In this document: positions 10,453 through 19,695 of the stretch, one piece after another | Layout: the number at the start of each line of letters is the position of its first letter | Numbering within the stretch: the stretch's first letter is position 1 | Assembly: GCF_014852585.1 (NCBI RefSeq) | Contig: NZ_JACVBX010000004.1 | Span: 124,001-188,000 of the forward strand | Reading direction: 5' to 3' | DNA: 64,000 nucleotides | From: Pseudomonas sp. PDM18 | GTDB taxonomy: Bacteria; Pseudomonadota; Gammaproteobacteria; Pseudomonadales; Pseudomonadaceae | The notes under the pieces: generated by a model | Told to the model about the DNA's origin: nothing | What the model saw: the letters and a program-made list of their open reading frames with translations, nothing else | Databases searched by the model: none | Position numbers and translations under genes: made by a program

Positions 10453-11549
10453 TGAGCGACGCTGACCAGCTCAAGGCTTTGCGCGTACGCATCGACAGCC
10501 TCGACGAGAAGATCCTCGAGCTGATCAGCGAACGCGCCCGCTGCGCCACCGACGTGGCGCGCGTGAAGATGGCTGCCCTGCCCGAAGGCGAGAAGCCGGT
10601 GTTCTACCGGCCCGAGCGCGAGGCGTGGGTGCTCAAGCACATCATGGAGCTGAACAAGGGCCCGCTGGACAACGAGGAAGTCGCTCGTCTGTTCCGCGAG
10701 ATCATGTCCTCCTGCCTGGCCCTGGAACAGCCGCTGAAAGTGGCCTACCTCGGCCCGGAAGGCACCTTCACCCAGGCCGCGGCGCTCAAGCACTTCGGCC
10801 ATGCGGTGATCAGCACGCCGATGGCGGCTATTGACGAAGTGTTCCGCGAAGTCGCTGCCGGTGCGGTGAACTTCGGCGTGGTGCCGGTGGAAAACTCCAC
10901 CGAGGGCGCGGTCAACCACACCCTCGACAGCTTCCTCGAGCACGACATGGTGATCTGCGGTGAGGTGGAACTGCGCATCCACCACCACCTGTTGGTAGGC
11001 GAGAACACCAAGACCAGCAACATCACCCGTATCTACTCCCACGCCCAGTCCCTGGCCCAGTGCCGCAAGTGGCTGGATGCGCACTACCCGAACGTCGAGC
11101 GCGTGGCGGTCTCCAGCAACGCCGACGCCGCCAAGCGGGTGAAGAGCGAGTGGAACAGCGCGGCGATTGCCGGCGATATGGCCGCCAACCTGTACGGCCT
11201 GGACAAGCTGCACGAGAAGATCGAGGACCGCCCGGACAACTCCACGCGCTTCCTCATGATCGGCAACCAGGAAGTGCCGCCCACCGGCGATGACAAGACT
11301 TCCATCATCGTCTCCATGCGCAACAAGCCGGGCGCTCTGCACGAGCTGCTGGTGCCGTTCCACAACAACGGCATCGACCTGACCCGCATCGAGACCCGCC
11401 CGTCGCGCAGCGGCAAGTGGACCTACGTGTTCTTCATCGACTTCGTGGGCCACCACAAGGACCCGCTGATCAAGGATGTCCTGGAAAAGATCAACAGCGA
11501 AGCCGTTGCCCTGAAGGTGCTGGGTTCGTACCCCAAAGCGGTTCTCTGA
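10452..11549 (+). CDS. pheA: Bifunctional chorismate mutase / prephenate dehydratase
   Basis: A 365-residue P-protein. The N-terminal ~90 residues are an AroQ chorismate mutase helix bundle, including ALRVRIDSLDEKILELISER. The prephenate dehydratase domain follows (AYLGPEGTFTQAAA, the catalytic-region motif NSTRFLMIG). The C-terminal ACT domain (from about 285) ends with the Phe-sensing ETRPSRSGKWTYVFF segment. It converts chorismate to phenylpyruvate and should be feedback-inhibited by phenylalanine. The ATG overlaps the serC stop (TGATG). It is part of the serC-pheA-hisC-tyrA/aroA-cmk-rpsA supraoperon. Confidence 0.97.
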   Translation: MSDADQLKALRVRIDSLDEKILELISERARCATDVARVKMAALPEGEKPVFYRPEREAWVLKHIMELNKGPLDNEEVARLFREIMSSCLALEQPLKVAYLGPEGTFTQAAALKHFGHAVISTPMAAIDEVFREVAAGAVNFGVVPVENSTEGAVNHTLDSFLEHDMVICGEVELRIHHHLLVGENTKTSNITRIYSHAQSLAQCRKWLDAHYPNVERVAVSSNADAAKRVKSEWNSAAIAGDMAANLYGLDKLHEKIEDRPDNSTRFLMIGNQEVPPTGDDKTSIIVSMRNKPGALHELLVPFHNNGIDLTRIETRPSRSGKWTYVFFIDFVGHHKDPLIKDVLEKINSEAVALKVLGSYPKAVL

Positions 11550-11556
11550 ACCGACA

Positions 11557-11616
11557 GCCGCAAGCCAGGGCCGCAAGCTGCCGACACGTCGGTAGAAGGT
11601 TGATGGCTTGCGGCCC
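11557..11616. repeat. Nested inverted repeat between pheA and hisC (REP-like)
   Basis: In the 87-bp gap, GGGCCGCAAGC (11568-11578) pairs perfectly with GCTTGCGGCCC (11606-11616). A second 5' copy, GCCGCAAGCC (11557-11566), can compete for the same right arm (11605-11614). Inside the loop a smaller palindrome, CCGAC-AC-GTCGG (11581-11592), adds a second hairpin. It has the look of a REP-type element or a switchable mRNA structure within the operon. There is no U-tract, so full termination is unlikely. Confidence 0.6.
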
Positions 11617-11636
11617 ATAGCTTGAGGCTTTTAGCG

Positions 11637-12749
11637 ATGTCGTGTGATTTCCTTGCCCTCGCCCAGCCAGGCGTGCAGAAACTTTCCCCCTACGTGCCCG
11701 GCAAGCCGGTCGATGAACTGGCCCGCGAGCTGAAGCTCGACCCCGCCGGCATCGTCAAGCTGGCCAGCAACGAGAACCCGCTGGGCCCGAGCCCGAAGGT
11801 CCTCGACGCCATTCGTGCCGAACTGGCCGAACTGACCCGCTACCCTGACGGCAACGGCTTTGAGCTGAAGAGTCGACTGGCCGCCCGTTGCGGCGTCGAG
11901 ACCACGCAGGTCACCCTGGGCAACGGTTCCAACGACATTCTCGACCTGGTGGCCCGCGCCTACCTAGCCCCCGGCTTGAACGCCGTGTTCAGCCAATACG
12001 CCTTCGCCGTTTACCCGATCTCCACCCAGGCGGTTGGCGCTCAGGGCAAGGTCGTGCCAGCGAAAGACTGGGGCCATGACCTGGAAGCCATGCTGGCGGC
12101 CATCGACGCCAACACCCGCGTGGTCTTCATCGCCAACCCGAACAACCCCACCGGCACCTGGTTCGGTCCGGACGCGCTGGAGCGCTTCCTCTCGCAGGTG
12201 CCGCAGAATGTGCTGGTGGTGCTCGACGAGGCCTACATCGAGTACGCCGAAGGCGAAGAACTGCCGGACGGCCTGAAGTACCTGACCCGCTACCCGAACC
12301 TGCTGGTTTCGCGCACCTTCTCCAAGGCCTATGGCCTGGCTTCGCTGCGGGTCGGCTACGCGATCTCCTCGGCGCAGGTCGCCGACGTGCTCAACCGCGT
12401 GCGCCAGCCGTTCAACGTCAACAGCCTGGCCCTGGCCGCCGCCTGCGCCGCGCTGGATGACGCGCAGTATCTGGCTGAAGGCAAGCGCATCAACGATGAA
12501 GGCATGACCCAGGTGGAAAGCGGCCTGCGTGCCTTGGACCTGCAATGGATTCCTTCCAAGGGCAACTTTATCGCCGTCGACCTCAAGCGTGATGCAGGGC
12601 CGATCTACCAGGCCCTGCTCGCCGAAGGCGTAATCGTCCGTCCTGTGGGCGGCTACGGCATGCCGCAGCACCTGCGCATCTCCATTGGCCTGCCGGCCGA
12701 GAACGCCCGTTTCCTCCAAGCGCTCGCCAAGGTGCTTGCCCGTGCCTGA
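11637..12749 (+). CDS. hisC: Histidinol-phosphate / aromatic aminotransferase
   Basis: A fold-type I PLP aminotransferase of 370 residues. The PLP Lys230 is in SRTFSKAYGLASLR. Other signatures are KLASNENPLGPSP, ANPNNPTGTW and the C-terminal Arg motif LRISIG. It is the second (broad-specificity) HisC paralogue of pseudomonads, often called hisC2 or hisHb. Its place between pheA and tyrA suggests it transaminates phenylpyruvate/prephenate-type substrates as well as imidazole acetol phosphate. The start MSCDFLALAQPG was taken over upstream ATGs because of family length and a GAGG nine bases before. Its 3' end overlaps the next gene by eight bases. Confidence 0.93.
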   Translation: MSCDFLALAQPGVQKLSPYVPGKPVDELARELKLDPAGIVKLASNENPLGPSPKVLDAIRAELAELTRYPDGNGFELKSRLAARCGVETTQVTLGNGSNDILDLVARAYLAPGLNAVFSQYAFAVYPISTQAVGAQGKVVPAKDWGHDLEAMLAAIDANTRVVFIANPNNPTGTWFGPDALERFLSQVPQNVLVVLDEAYIEYAEGEELPDGLKYLTRYPNLLVSRTFSKAYGLASLRVGYAISSAQVADVLNRVRQPFNVNSLALAAACAALDDAQYLAEGKRINDEGMTQVESGLRALDLQWIPSKGNFIAVDLKRDAGPIYQALLAEGVIVRPVGGYGMPQHLRISIGLPAENARFLQALAKVLARA

Positions 12750-14967
12750 TGTCCAGCCGCACAAGCTGCGCCGACTGGTGGTGGTGGGGCTGGGCCTGAT
12801 CGGCGGCTCCTTCGCCAAGGGCATCCGCGAAAAGGGCCTGTTCGAGGAAGTAGTCGGCGTCGACCGTGACCCGCAGACCCGTCGCCTGGCGGTGGAGCTG
12901 GGCGTGGTAGACCGCTGCGAGGAAAGCCTTGCCGCCGGTTGCCGCGAGGCCGATGTGATCCAGCTCGCCGTGCCGATCCTGGCCATGGAGAAGGTTCTCG
13001 GCGAACTCGCCACCCTCGACATCGGTAACGCGATCCTCACCGATGTGGGCAGCGCCAAGGGCAACGTGGTGCGCGCCGCGAAAGCGGTATTCGGCGGCAT
13101 GCCGGCGCGCTTCGTGCCCGGCCATCCCATCGCCGGCTCCGAGCAGAGCGGCGTGGAAGCGGCCAACGCCAAATTGTTCCGCCGTCATAAAGTCATCCTC
13201 ACGCCGCTGGATAATGCCGACGCGGACGCGATCCAGTGCGTCGAGAGCCTCTGGCGCGAGCTGGGTGCGGATGTCGAGCAGATGGCCGTCGAGCACCACG
13301 ACGAAGTCCTCGCTGCCACCAGCCACCTGCCGCACCTGCTGGCCTTCACGCTGGTCGACTCGCTGGCCAAACGCAGCGAGAATCTGGAAATCTTCCGCTA
13401 CGCCGCTGGCGGCTTCCGCGACTTCACGCGGATTGCCGGCAGCGACCCGGTGATGTGGCACGACATCTTCCTCGCCAACCGCGAGGCGGTGCTGCGCATC
13501 CTCGACGTATTCCGTGACGACCTCGATGATCTGCGCGAGGCCGTCGACAAAGGGGACGGGCAACAACTGATGGGCGTCTTTACCCGCGCCCGTGTTGCCC
13601 GCGAGCATTTCAGCAAAATCCTGGCCCGTCGGGCCTATGTGGACGCCATGCACAACAATGACCTGATTTTCCTGGCCCAGCCGGGTGGCCGCCTTTCCGG
13701 ACGTGTTCGCGTACCGGGTGACAAGTCCATTTCCCACCGCTCGATCATGCTCGGCTCCCTCGCCGAAGGCACGACCGAGGTGCAAGGCTTCCTCGAGGGT
13801 GAAGATGCCCTCGCCACCATCCAGGCGTTCCGCGACATGGGCGTGGTCATCGAAGGCCCGCACCACGGCCGCGTGACCGTTCACGGCGTTGGCCTGCACG
13901 GCCTGAAGACCCCGCCCGGCCCGATCTACCTGGGCAACTCCGGCACCTCCATGCGCCTACTCAGCGGCCTGCTGGCCGCCCAGCCGTTCGACACCACCCT
14001 GACCGGTGACGCCTCGCTGTCCAAGCGTCCGATGAACCGCGTCGCCAAGCCGCTGCGCGAGATGGGTGCGGTGATCGAGACCGGCCCCGAAGGTCGTCCG
14101 CCGCTGACCATCCGTGGTGGCCAGAAGCTCACCGGCATGCACTACGACATGCCGATGGCCAGCGCCCAGGTGAAGTCCTGCCTGCTGCTCGCCGGCCTGT
14201 ATGCCGCTGGAGAAACCTCCACCACCGAGCCGGCTCCGACCCGCGATCACACCGAGCGTATGCTGCGCGGCTTCGGCTACCCGGTCGACGTCGAAGGCGC
14301 CACCGCCCGCGTCGAGTCCGGCCACAAGCTCAGCGCCACCTCAATCGAAGTGCCGGCCGATATTTCCTCGGCGGCCTTCTTCCTGGTCGCCGCGAGCATC
14401 GCCGAAGGTTCCGACCTGACCCTGGAGCACGTCGGCATCAACCCGACCCGCACCGGCGTCATCGACATCCTCAAGCTCATGGGTGCCGACATCACCCTGG
14501 AAAACCAGCGTGAAGTGGGCGGCGAGCCGGTTGCCGACATCCGCGTGCGTTCGGCCAAGCTCAAAGGCATCGATATTCCCGAAGATCTCGTGCCGCTGGC
14601 CATCGACGAGTTCCCGGTACTCTTCGTCGCCGCCGCCAACGCGGAAGGCCGCACCGTCCTGCGCGGCGCGGAAGAGCTGCGGGTGAAGGAATCCGACCGC
14701 ATCCAGGTCATGGCCGACGGCCTGCTGGCCCTGGGCGTGAAGTGCGAGCCGACCCCGGACGGCATCATCATCGACGGCGGCAGCTACGGCGGCGGCGAAG
14801 TCTGGAGCCACGGCGACCATCGCATCGCCATGTCCTTCAGCGTGGCCTCCCTGCGTGCCGGCGCGCCGATCCGCATCCACGACTGTGCCAACGTCGCGAC
14901 CTCCTTCCCGAACTTCCTCGGGCTGGCGTCCGGCGCGGGCATCCGTGTTGCCGAGGAGAAGAACTGA
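12742..14967 (+). CDS. tyrA-aroA: Fused prephenate dehydrogenase - EPSP synthase (TyrA-AroA)
   Basis: One 741-residue frame joins two enzymes. Residues 1-~295 are a NAD(P)-dependent cyclohexadienyl dehydrogenase (GLGLIGGSF at 16-24, [11 protein letters not shown] in the middle). Residues ~303-741 are 3-phosphoshikimate 1-carboxyvinyltransferase (GDKSISHR near 327, [41 protein letters not shown]). The RPMNR and TRDHTE motifs are those of class II EPSP synthases. The position equivalent to Ala100 of the glyphosate-insensitive CP4 enzyme is Gly here (GNSGT). A GTG start at 12742 with AAGG nine bases upstream overlaps hisC by eight bases. The fusion couples the shikimate step to tyrosine synthesis, and the same fusion is known in P. 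aeruginosa. The stop overlaps the cmk start. Confidence 0.95.
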   Translation: MPDVQPHKLRRLVVVGLGLIGGSFAKGIREKGLFEEVVGVDRDPQTRRLAVELGVVDRCEESLAAGCREADVIQLAVPILAMEKVLGELATLDIGNAILTDVGSAKGNVVRAAKAVFGGMPARFVPGHPIAGSEQSGVEAANAKLFRRHKVILTPLDNADADAIQCVESLWRELGADVEQMAVEHHDEVLAATSHLPHLLAFTLVDSLAKRSENLEIFRYAAGGFRDFTRIAGSDPVMWHDIFLANREAVLRILDVFRDDLDDLREAVDKGDGQQLMGVFTRARVAREHFSKILARRAYVDAMHNNDLIFLAQPGGRLSGRVRVPGDKSISHRSIMLGSLAEGTTEVQGFLEGEDALATIQAFRDMGVVIEGPHHGRVTVHGVGLHGLKTPPGPIYLGNSGTSMRLLSGLLAAQPFDTTLTGDASLSKRPMNRVAKPLREMGAVIETGPEGRPPLTIRGGQKLTGMHYDMPMASAQVKSCLLLAGLYAAGETSTTEPAPTRDHTERMLRGFGYPVDVEGATARVESGHKLSATSIEVPADISSAAFFLVAASIAEGSDLTLEHVGINPTRTGVIDILKLMGADITLENQREVGGEPVADIRVRSAKLKGIDIPEDLVPLAIDEFPVLFVAAANAEGRTVLRGAEELRVKESDRIQVMADGLLALGVKCEPTPDGIIIDGGSYGGGEVWSHGDHRIAMSFSVASLRAGAPIRIHDCANVATSFPNFLGLASGAGIRVAEEKN

Positions 14968-15656
14968 TGAACGGCGAATGGCCGGTCCTCGCCATCGACG
15001 GCCCCAGCGGCTCGGGCAAGGGCACCGTCGCCGGCCTGCTGGCCAAGCGCCTGGGCTGGAACCTGCTGGACTCCGGCGCGCTCTATCGCCTGCTGGCGTT
15101 CGCCGCCGGTAACCACGGCATCGACCTGACCAACGAGGAAGCCCTCAAGGTCCTCGCCGCGCATCTGGACGTGCAGTTCACCCACGCCAAGGGCGGGCAG
15201 GGCCAGCACATCATCCTCGAAGGCGAGGATGTCACTGACGTGATCCGTACAGAGCAGGTAGGCGCGGGCGCCTCGCAGGTTGCCGCACTGCCGGCGGTCC
15301 GCGATGCGCTGCTGCAGCGTCAGCGTGCCTTCCTCGAAGCGCCGGGCCTGGTGGCCGATGGTCGCGACATGGGCACGGTGGTCTTCCCCAGCGCTCCGCT
15401 GAAGATATTCCTCACCGCTTCCGCCGAGGAGCGCGCCCGTCGCCGCTACCTGCAACTCAAGGGCAAGGGCATCGACAGCGACCAGGCGCAACTGGCCGAG
15501 GAAATCAGCGCCCGCGACGAGCGCGACAGCCAGCGTGCCGTCGCTCCGCTGAAGCCTGCCGAAGGTGCCATCCTGGTGGACTCCACCTCGATGAGCATCG
15601 ACGAAGTAGTGGATAACATCCTCGCCGAGGTTTCGCGCTTGGGGCTGGCGGACTAG
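14967..15656 (+). CDS. cmk: Cytidylate kinase
   Basis: A 229-residue P-loop kinase phosphorylating CMP and dCMP to the diphosphates. The Walker A motif is GPSGSGKGT at 12-20. LLDSGALYR and [13 protein letters not shown] are the CMP-binding and catalytic signatures, followed by the lid segment AEERARRRY. The ATG overlaps the tyrA-aroA TGA by one base, so it is translationally coupled. A strong terminator follows, which separates it from rpsA even though the gene order is conserved. Confidence 0.96.
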   Translation: MNGEWPVLAIDGPSGSGKGTVAGLLAKRLGWNLLDSGALYRLLAFAAGNHGIDLTNEEALKVLAAHLDVQFTHAKGGQGQHIILEGEDVTDVIRTEQVGAGASQVAALPAVRDALLQRQRAFLEAPGLVADGRDMGTVVFPSAPLKIFLTASAEERARRRYLQLKGKGIDSDQAQLAEEISARDERDSQRAVAPLKPAEGAILVDSTSMSIDEVVDNILAEVSRLGLAD

Positions 15657-15676
15657 TCGAATCGGGAAACGAAAAT

Positions 15677-15699
15677 CCCCGGCCATTCCGGGGGTTTTT
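15677..15699 (+). terminator. Rho-independent terminator after cmk
   Basis: The stem CCCCGG/CCGGGG with a 5-nt loop is followed by G and a T-rich run (TTTTTCTTTT), 20 bases after the cmk stop. It probably ends the gyrA/serC-cmk transcript, with rpsA mainly expressed from its own promoter. Confidence 0.85.
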
Positions 15700-15821
15700 C
15701 TTTTCGGATAAGGATACTCGTAGGAGGGATCTGACGGGCGGTTCTCCCAACTTGCCAGCCTGGGCGAAAATGGAAGATTGAGGCTGGAGTGGCGAAGATC
15801 GGTGGAAACCAGGGTCATCGA

Positions 15822-15850
15822 TTGACGCAATCGGGATCCGTTGCTACCAT
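15822..15850 (+). promoter_or_regulatory. Sigma70 promoter of rpsA
   Basis: TTGACG at 15822-15827 and TACCAT at 15845-15850 are separated by exactly 17 bp. The -35 matches the consensus at five of six positions and the -10 at four of six. A transcript starting about seven bases later would carry a ~195-base leader before rpsA, with the two hairpins described in the next entry. Confidence 0.65.
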
Positions 15851-15865
15851 TCCAGACCTTGTATC

Positions 15866-15986
15866 GGGAGGGTTTCGTCCATATTGAGCGAAACCTTCCC
15901 TTAAAATCTGAATGTGGAGCATCCGTTTCGGCGGGTGCAACAGGGGGCCGGCGGGATACCAGTCTCGATCCCGCTGGCTTCTTTTT
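15866..15986 (+). promoter_or_regulatory. Structured rpsA 5' leader: two hairpins, the second terminator-like
   Basis: Hairpin 1 pairs GGGAGGGTTTCG (15866-15877) with CGAAACCTTCCC (15889-15900), 12 bp with one G-U, followed by an A/U-rich stretch. Hairpin 2 pairs GCCGGCGGGAT (15947-15957) with ATCCCGCTGGC (15968-15978), 11 bp with one G-U, followed directly by TTCTTTTTC. The second has the form of an intrinsic terminator about 70 bases before the rpsA ATG, so it could attenuate rpsA. Autogenous control of rpsA by S1 binding to its leader is known in E. coli; whether these hairpins serve that purpose is inference. The rest of the 397-bp gap between cmk and rpsA holds no gene that I can see. 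Confidence 0.55.
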
Positions 15987-16053
15987 CATCACTTGACCGT
16001 GTCTGCTGGTGGCGCGGAATCGGGCTTACAAGCCTTTGACTACAGGTATAGAC

Positions 16054-17736
16054 ATGAGCGAAAGCTTCGCAGAACTCTTTGAAGAAAGTCTGAAATCCCT
16101 CGACATGCAGCCGGGTGCAATCATCACCGGCATCGTGGTCGACATCGATGGTGACTGGGTCACCGTCCATGCCGGTCTGAAATCCGAGGGCGTCATCCCG
16201 GTCGAGCAGTTCTACAACGAACAGGGCGAGCTGACCATCAATGTGGGTGACGAAGTCCACGTTGCGCTTGACGCGGTAGAAGATGGCTTTGGTGAAACCA
16301 AGCTGTCCCGCGAAAAAGCCAAGCGTGCCGAGAGCTGGATCGTTCTGGAAGCTGCTTTCTCTGCCGACGAAGTGGTCAAAGGCGTCATCAACGGCAAGGT
16401 CAAGGGTGGCTTCACCGTTGACGTCAACGGCATCCGCGCGTTCCTGCCGGGTTCGCTGGTCGACGTGCGTCCGGTGCGTGACACCACTCACCTGGAAGGC
16501 AAAGAGCTCGAGTTCAAGGTCATCAAGCTGGACCAGAAGCGCAACAACGTTGTCGTTTCCCGTCGCAGCGTCCTGGAAGCCGAAAACAGCGCCGAGCGCG
16601 AAGCTCTGCTGGAATCGCTGCAGGAAGGCCAGCAGGTCAAAGGTATCGTCAAGAACCTCACCGACTACGGTGCGTTCGTTGACCTGGGCGGCGTCGATGG
16701 TCTGCTGCACATCACCGACATGGCCTGGAAGCGTATCAAGCATCCGTCGGAAATCGTCAACGTTGGCGACGAGATCGATGTCAAGGTTCTGAAGTTCGAC
16801 CGCGAGCGCAACCGCGTATCCCTGGGCCTGAAGCAACTGGGCGAAGACCCATGGGTTGCCATCAAAGCCCGTTACCCGGAAGGCACCCGCGTTACCGCGC
16901 GCGTCACCAACCTCACCGACTACGGCTGCTTCGCCGAGCTGGAAGAGGGCGTGGAAGGCCTGGTACACGTCTCCGAAATGGACTGGACCAACAAGAACAT
17001 CCACCCGTCGAAAGTCGTTCAGGTTGGCGACGAAGTGGAAGTTCAGGTTCTGGACATCGACGAAGAGCGTCGTCGTATCTCCCTGGGCATCAAGCAGTGC
17101 AAGTCCAACCCGTGGGAAGACTTCTCTGGCCGCTTCAACAAGGGCGACAAGATCTCCGGCACCATCAAGTCGATCACCGATTTCGGTATCTTCATCGGCC
17201 TGGAAGGCGGCATCGACGGTCTGGTTCACCTGTCCGACATCTCCTGGAACGAAGTTGGCGAAGAAGCCGTTCGCCGCTTCAAGAAGGGCGACGAGCTGGA
17301 AACCGTCATCCTCTCCGTTGATCCGGAGCGCGAGCGCATCTCCCTGGGCATCAAGCAGCTGGAAGACGATCCGTTCTCCAACTACGCCTCGCTCAACGAG
17401 AAAGGCACCATCGTTCGCGGCACCGTGAAGGAAGTTGACGCCAAAGGCGCTGTCATCAGCCTGGGCGGCGAAATCGAAGGCGTTCTGAAAGCCTCCGAAA
17501 TCAGCCGTGACCGCGTTGAAGACGCTCGCAACGTTCTGAAAGAAGGCGAAGAAGTCGAAGCCAAGATCATCAGCATCGACCGTAAGAGCCGCGTCATCTC
17601 CCTCTCCATCAAGTCCAAGGACGTTGATGACGAGAAAGATGCGATGAAAGAACTGCGCACCAAGCAAGACGTAGAAAACACTGGTCCGACCACCATCGGT
17701 GATCTGATCCGTGCTCAGATGGAGAACCAGGGCTAA
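16054..17736 (+). CDS. rpsA: 30S ribosomal protein S1
   Basis: A 560-residue protein made of six S1 RNA-binding repeats. The repeats are visible as recurring segments such as [39 protein letters not shown] and [21 protein letters not shown]1 docks mRNA leaders on the 30S subunit. The start [15 protein letters not shown] fits the family; an in-frame upstream ATG at 16009 would add 15 unrelated residues. Length and repeat number are normal for gamma-proteobacteria. A terminator follows. ihfB (himD), which follows rpsA in many gamma-proteobacteria including P. aeruginosa, is not next to it here. Confidence 0.98.
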   Translation: MSESFAELFEESLKSLDMQPGAIITGIVVDIDGDWVTVHAGLKSEGVIPVEQFYNEQGELTINVGDEVHVALDAVEDGFGETKLSREKAKRAESWIVLEAAFSADEVVKGVINGKVKGGFTVDVNGIRAFLPGSLVDVRPVRDTTHLEGKELEFKVIKLDQKRNNVVVSRRSVLEAENSAEREALLESLQEGQQVKGIVKNLTDYGAFVDLGGVDGLLHITDMAWKRIKHPSEIVNVGDEIDVKVLKFDRERNRVSLGLKQLGEDPWVAIKARYPEGTRVTARVTNLTDYGCFAELEEGVEGLVHVSEMDWTNKNIHPSKVVQVGDEVEVQVLDIDEERRRISLGIKQCKSNPWEDFSGRFNKGDKISGTIKSITDFGIFIGLEGGIDGLVHLSDISWNEVGEEAVRRFKKGDELETVILSVDPERERISLGIKQLEDDPFSNYASLNEKGTIVRGTVKEVDAKGAVISLGGEIEGVLKASEISRDRVEDARNVLKEGEEVEAKIISIDRKSRVISLSIKSKDVDDEKDAMKELRTKQDVENTGPTTIGDLIRAQMENQG

Positions 17737-17760
17737 TCCCTGATTCACCATCCAAGGAAA

Positions 17761-17784
17761 AGGGCGACTTCGGTCGCCCTTTTT
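17761..17784 (+). terminator. Rho-independent terminator after rpsA
   Basis: The 8-bp stem AGGGCGAC/GTCGCCCT with a TTCG tetraloop is followed by TTTTC. It lies 24 bases after the rpsA stop. Confidence 0.92.
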
Positions 17785-17876
17785 CGTTTCTGCCTTTCAC
17801 AGGGCGCGGGCGCGCAGCGCTTTTCCTACGCTGAGACTGACGCTATGTTGCCTGCCCCGTTCCGGTCGCCTTTTCC

Positions 17877-18746
17877 ATGCCTTACCTGCTTTTCGTCACC
17901 GTCCTCTGGGCGTTCTCCTTCAGCCTGATCGGCGAGTACCTCGCCGGGCAGGTCGACAGCTATTTCGCCGTGCTGACCCGTGTGGTGCTGGCCGGCCTGG
18001 TGTTCCTGCCGCTGACTCGCTGGCGCGGCGTGGAGCCGCGCTTCATCGCCGGCGTGATGCTGGCGGGCGCGCTGCAGTTCGGCATTACCTATGTCTGTCT
18101 CTACCAGAGCTTCCGCGTGCTGACGGTGCCGGAAGTGCTGCTGTTCACCGTGCTGACGCCGCTGCACGTGGCACTCATCGATGACGCGCTGAACCGCCGC
18201 TTCAACGCCTGGGCGCTGCTGGCTGCCGCCGTTGCGGTGCTGGGCGCCGGGATCATTCGTTATGACGGCGTCAGCGGCGACTACATCCAGGGCTTCCTGC
18301 TGCTGCAGCTGGCCAACGCGACCTTCGCAGCGGGGCAGGTGTTCTACAAGCACCTGGTGCAGCGTTATCCCTCGGATATCCCGCAGTACCGTCGCTTCGG
18401 CTACTTCTTCGTCGGCGCGCTGTTGATCGCGCTGCCGGGCTGGCTGCTGTTCGGCAATCCGCAGAAGCTGCCAACCACCGACCTGCAGTGGGGTGTGCTG
18501 GTGTGGATGGGCCTGCTGGCCACCGCGTTGGGACAGTTCTGGTGGAACAAGGGCGGCACGATGGTGGATGCCGGCACCCTGGCAGTGATGAACAACCTGC
18601 ACGTACCAGTGGGCCTGCTGATCAACCTGCTGATCTGGAACGAGGCCGCCGACCTGCCGCGCCTGGCGTTGGGTGGTGCGGTGATCGTCGCGTCGCTGGG
18701 TGTCAACCGCTTCGGCCTGCGCCGCCAGAAGGAGCGTTTCGCATGA
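17877..18746 (+). CDS. EamA/DMT-family permease
   Basis: A 289-residue, very hydrophobic protein with about ten predicted transmembrane helices in two EamA repeats (start MPYLLFVTVLWAFSFSLIGEYL). The drug/metabolite transporter superfamily exports amino acids, amines and other small metabolites; no substrate can be read from the sequence. Its stop overlaps the ATG of a second EamA permease (ATGA), so the pair is coupled and may act together or as related carriers. It takes the place downstream of rpsA where ihfB is often found. Confidence 0.88.
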   Translation: MPYLLFVTVLWAFSFSLIGEYLAGQVDSYFAVLTRVVLAGLVFLPLTRWRGVEPRFIAGVMLAGALQFGITYVCLYQSFRVLTVPEVLLFTVLTPLHVALIDDALNRRFNAWALLAAAVAVLGAGIIRYDGVSGDYIQGFLLLQLANATFAAGQVFYKHLVQRYPSDIPQYRRFGYFFVGALLIALPGWLLFGNPQKLPTTDLQWGVLVWMGLLATALGQFWWNKGGTMVDAGTLAVMNNLHVPVGLLINLLIWNEAADLPRLALGGAVIVASLGVNRFGLRRQKERFA

Positions 18747-19639
18747 ACATCTCCGGACGTGGTGTAGCGCTGTCCCTGGCGTCTTCCGTGCTGTTCGTGA
18801 CCCTGCCGGGTTACATCCACTCGCTGGAGCCGCTGACCAGCATCCAGGTGATTGCTCACCGAGTGGTCTGGTCGATTCCCATGGTTCTGCTGCTGGTGCT
18901 GTTCACCCGCCAGGGCGGCGTGCTGCGCGACGCGGGCCGGCGCCTGCTGCGCGAGCCGTGGCTGCTGGCGTGCTTCCCGCTGACGGCGGCGATGATGCTG
19001 ATCCAGTGGGGCGTGTTCATCTGGGCGCCTATGGTCGGGCGCACGTTGGAGCTGTCGCTGGGCTACTTCCTGCTGCCGCTGACCATGGTGCTGTGCGGCC
19101 GGGTGTTCTACGGCGAGCGCCTGACCACGCTGCAGGCCATCGCCGTTGCCTTCGCACTGGCGGGCGTGCTGCACGAGCTTTGGCTGACCCGCGCATTTTC
19201 CTGGTTCACCCTGATCACGGCACTGGGCTATCCGCCGTACTTCATGCTGCGCCGCAAGATGGCGGTGGATTCGCTGTCGGGCTTCGTCTTCGAGATGATC
19301 GTGCTGCTGCCGTTCGCCCTGGCGACCCTGTGGATAACCGATAGCGGCCAGGTGCTGGAGGAGGTGCCGCGCCTGTGGGCTCTGCTGCCGCTGCTGGGAC
19401 TCATCAGCGCGCTGGCGTTCGGCGCAATGATGGCCGCCAGCCGGCTGCTGCCCATGGGGCTGTTCGGGATTCTGAGTTACGTCGAGCCGGTGCTGCTGTT
19501 CGCCATCGCCGTGCTGTTCCTGGGCGAGGCGTTCAACCCGGCGCAGATCTGGACCTACGGGCCGATCTGGATCGCCGTGCTGCTGACCGGTTGGGATAGC
19601 GCGCGACTGCTGCGCCGACAGGCGCGTCGCGGCCTGTAA
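18743..19639 (+). CDS. RarD-like EamA permease
   Basis: A 298-residue membrane protein with about ten hydrophobic helices. Its order and motifs (IQVIAHRVVWSIPMVL near the start, IQWGVFIWA, SLGYFLLPL, FGILSYVEPVLLF) match the RarD subfamily of EamA transporters, named from chloramphenicol-sensitivity phenotypes but of unknown substrate. The ATG lies inside the stop of the preceding permease gene. The C-terminus ends in a short basic cytoplasmic tail (RLLRRQARRGL). Confidence 0.88.
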   Translation: MNISGRGVALSLASSVLFVTLPGYIHSLEPLTSIQVIAHRVVWSIPMVLLLVLFTRQGGVLRDAGRRLLREPWLLACFPLTAAMMLIQWGVFIWAPMVGRTLELSLGYFLLPLTMVLCGRVFYGERLTTLQAIAVAFALAGVLHELWLTRAFSWFTLITALGYPPYFMLRRKMAVDSLSGFVFEMIVLLPFALATLWITDSGQVLEEVPRLWALLPLLGLISALAFGAMMAASRLLPMGLFGILSYVEPVLLFAIAVLFLGEAFNPAQIWTYGPIWIAVLLTGWDSARLLRRQARRGL

Positions 19640-19663
19640 GCGAAGGGATAGAGGCGAGGAGCC

Positions 19664-19690
19664 AGCGCTCTCCCGCAAGGGGAGAGCGCT
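19664..19690. terminator. Hairpin between convergent genes, probable bidirectional terminator
   Basis: An 11-bp perfect stem AGCGCTCTCCC/GGGAGAGCGCT with a 5-nt loop lies between the RarD-like gene and the convergent NlpC/P60 gene. There is no clear T-run on either side, so efficient intrinsic termination is uncertain. Confidence 0.5.
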
Positions 19691-19695
19691 CGGCA

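Noticed and set aside
15901-17751. Long open frame on the minus strand opposite rpsA (over 600 codons)
   Set aside because: It mirrors the codon bias of rpsA in a GC-rich genome, has no ribosome binding site and its product is low-complexity without a known fold. The same holds for the long antisense frames opposite gyrA, flgE, fliC, acsA and the MFS_3 gene.
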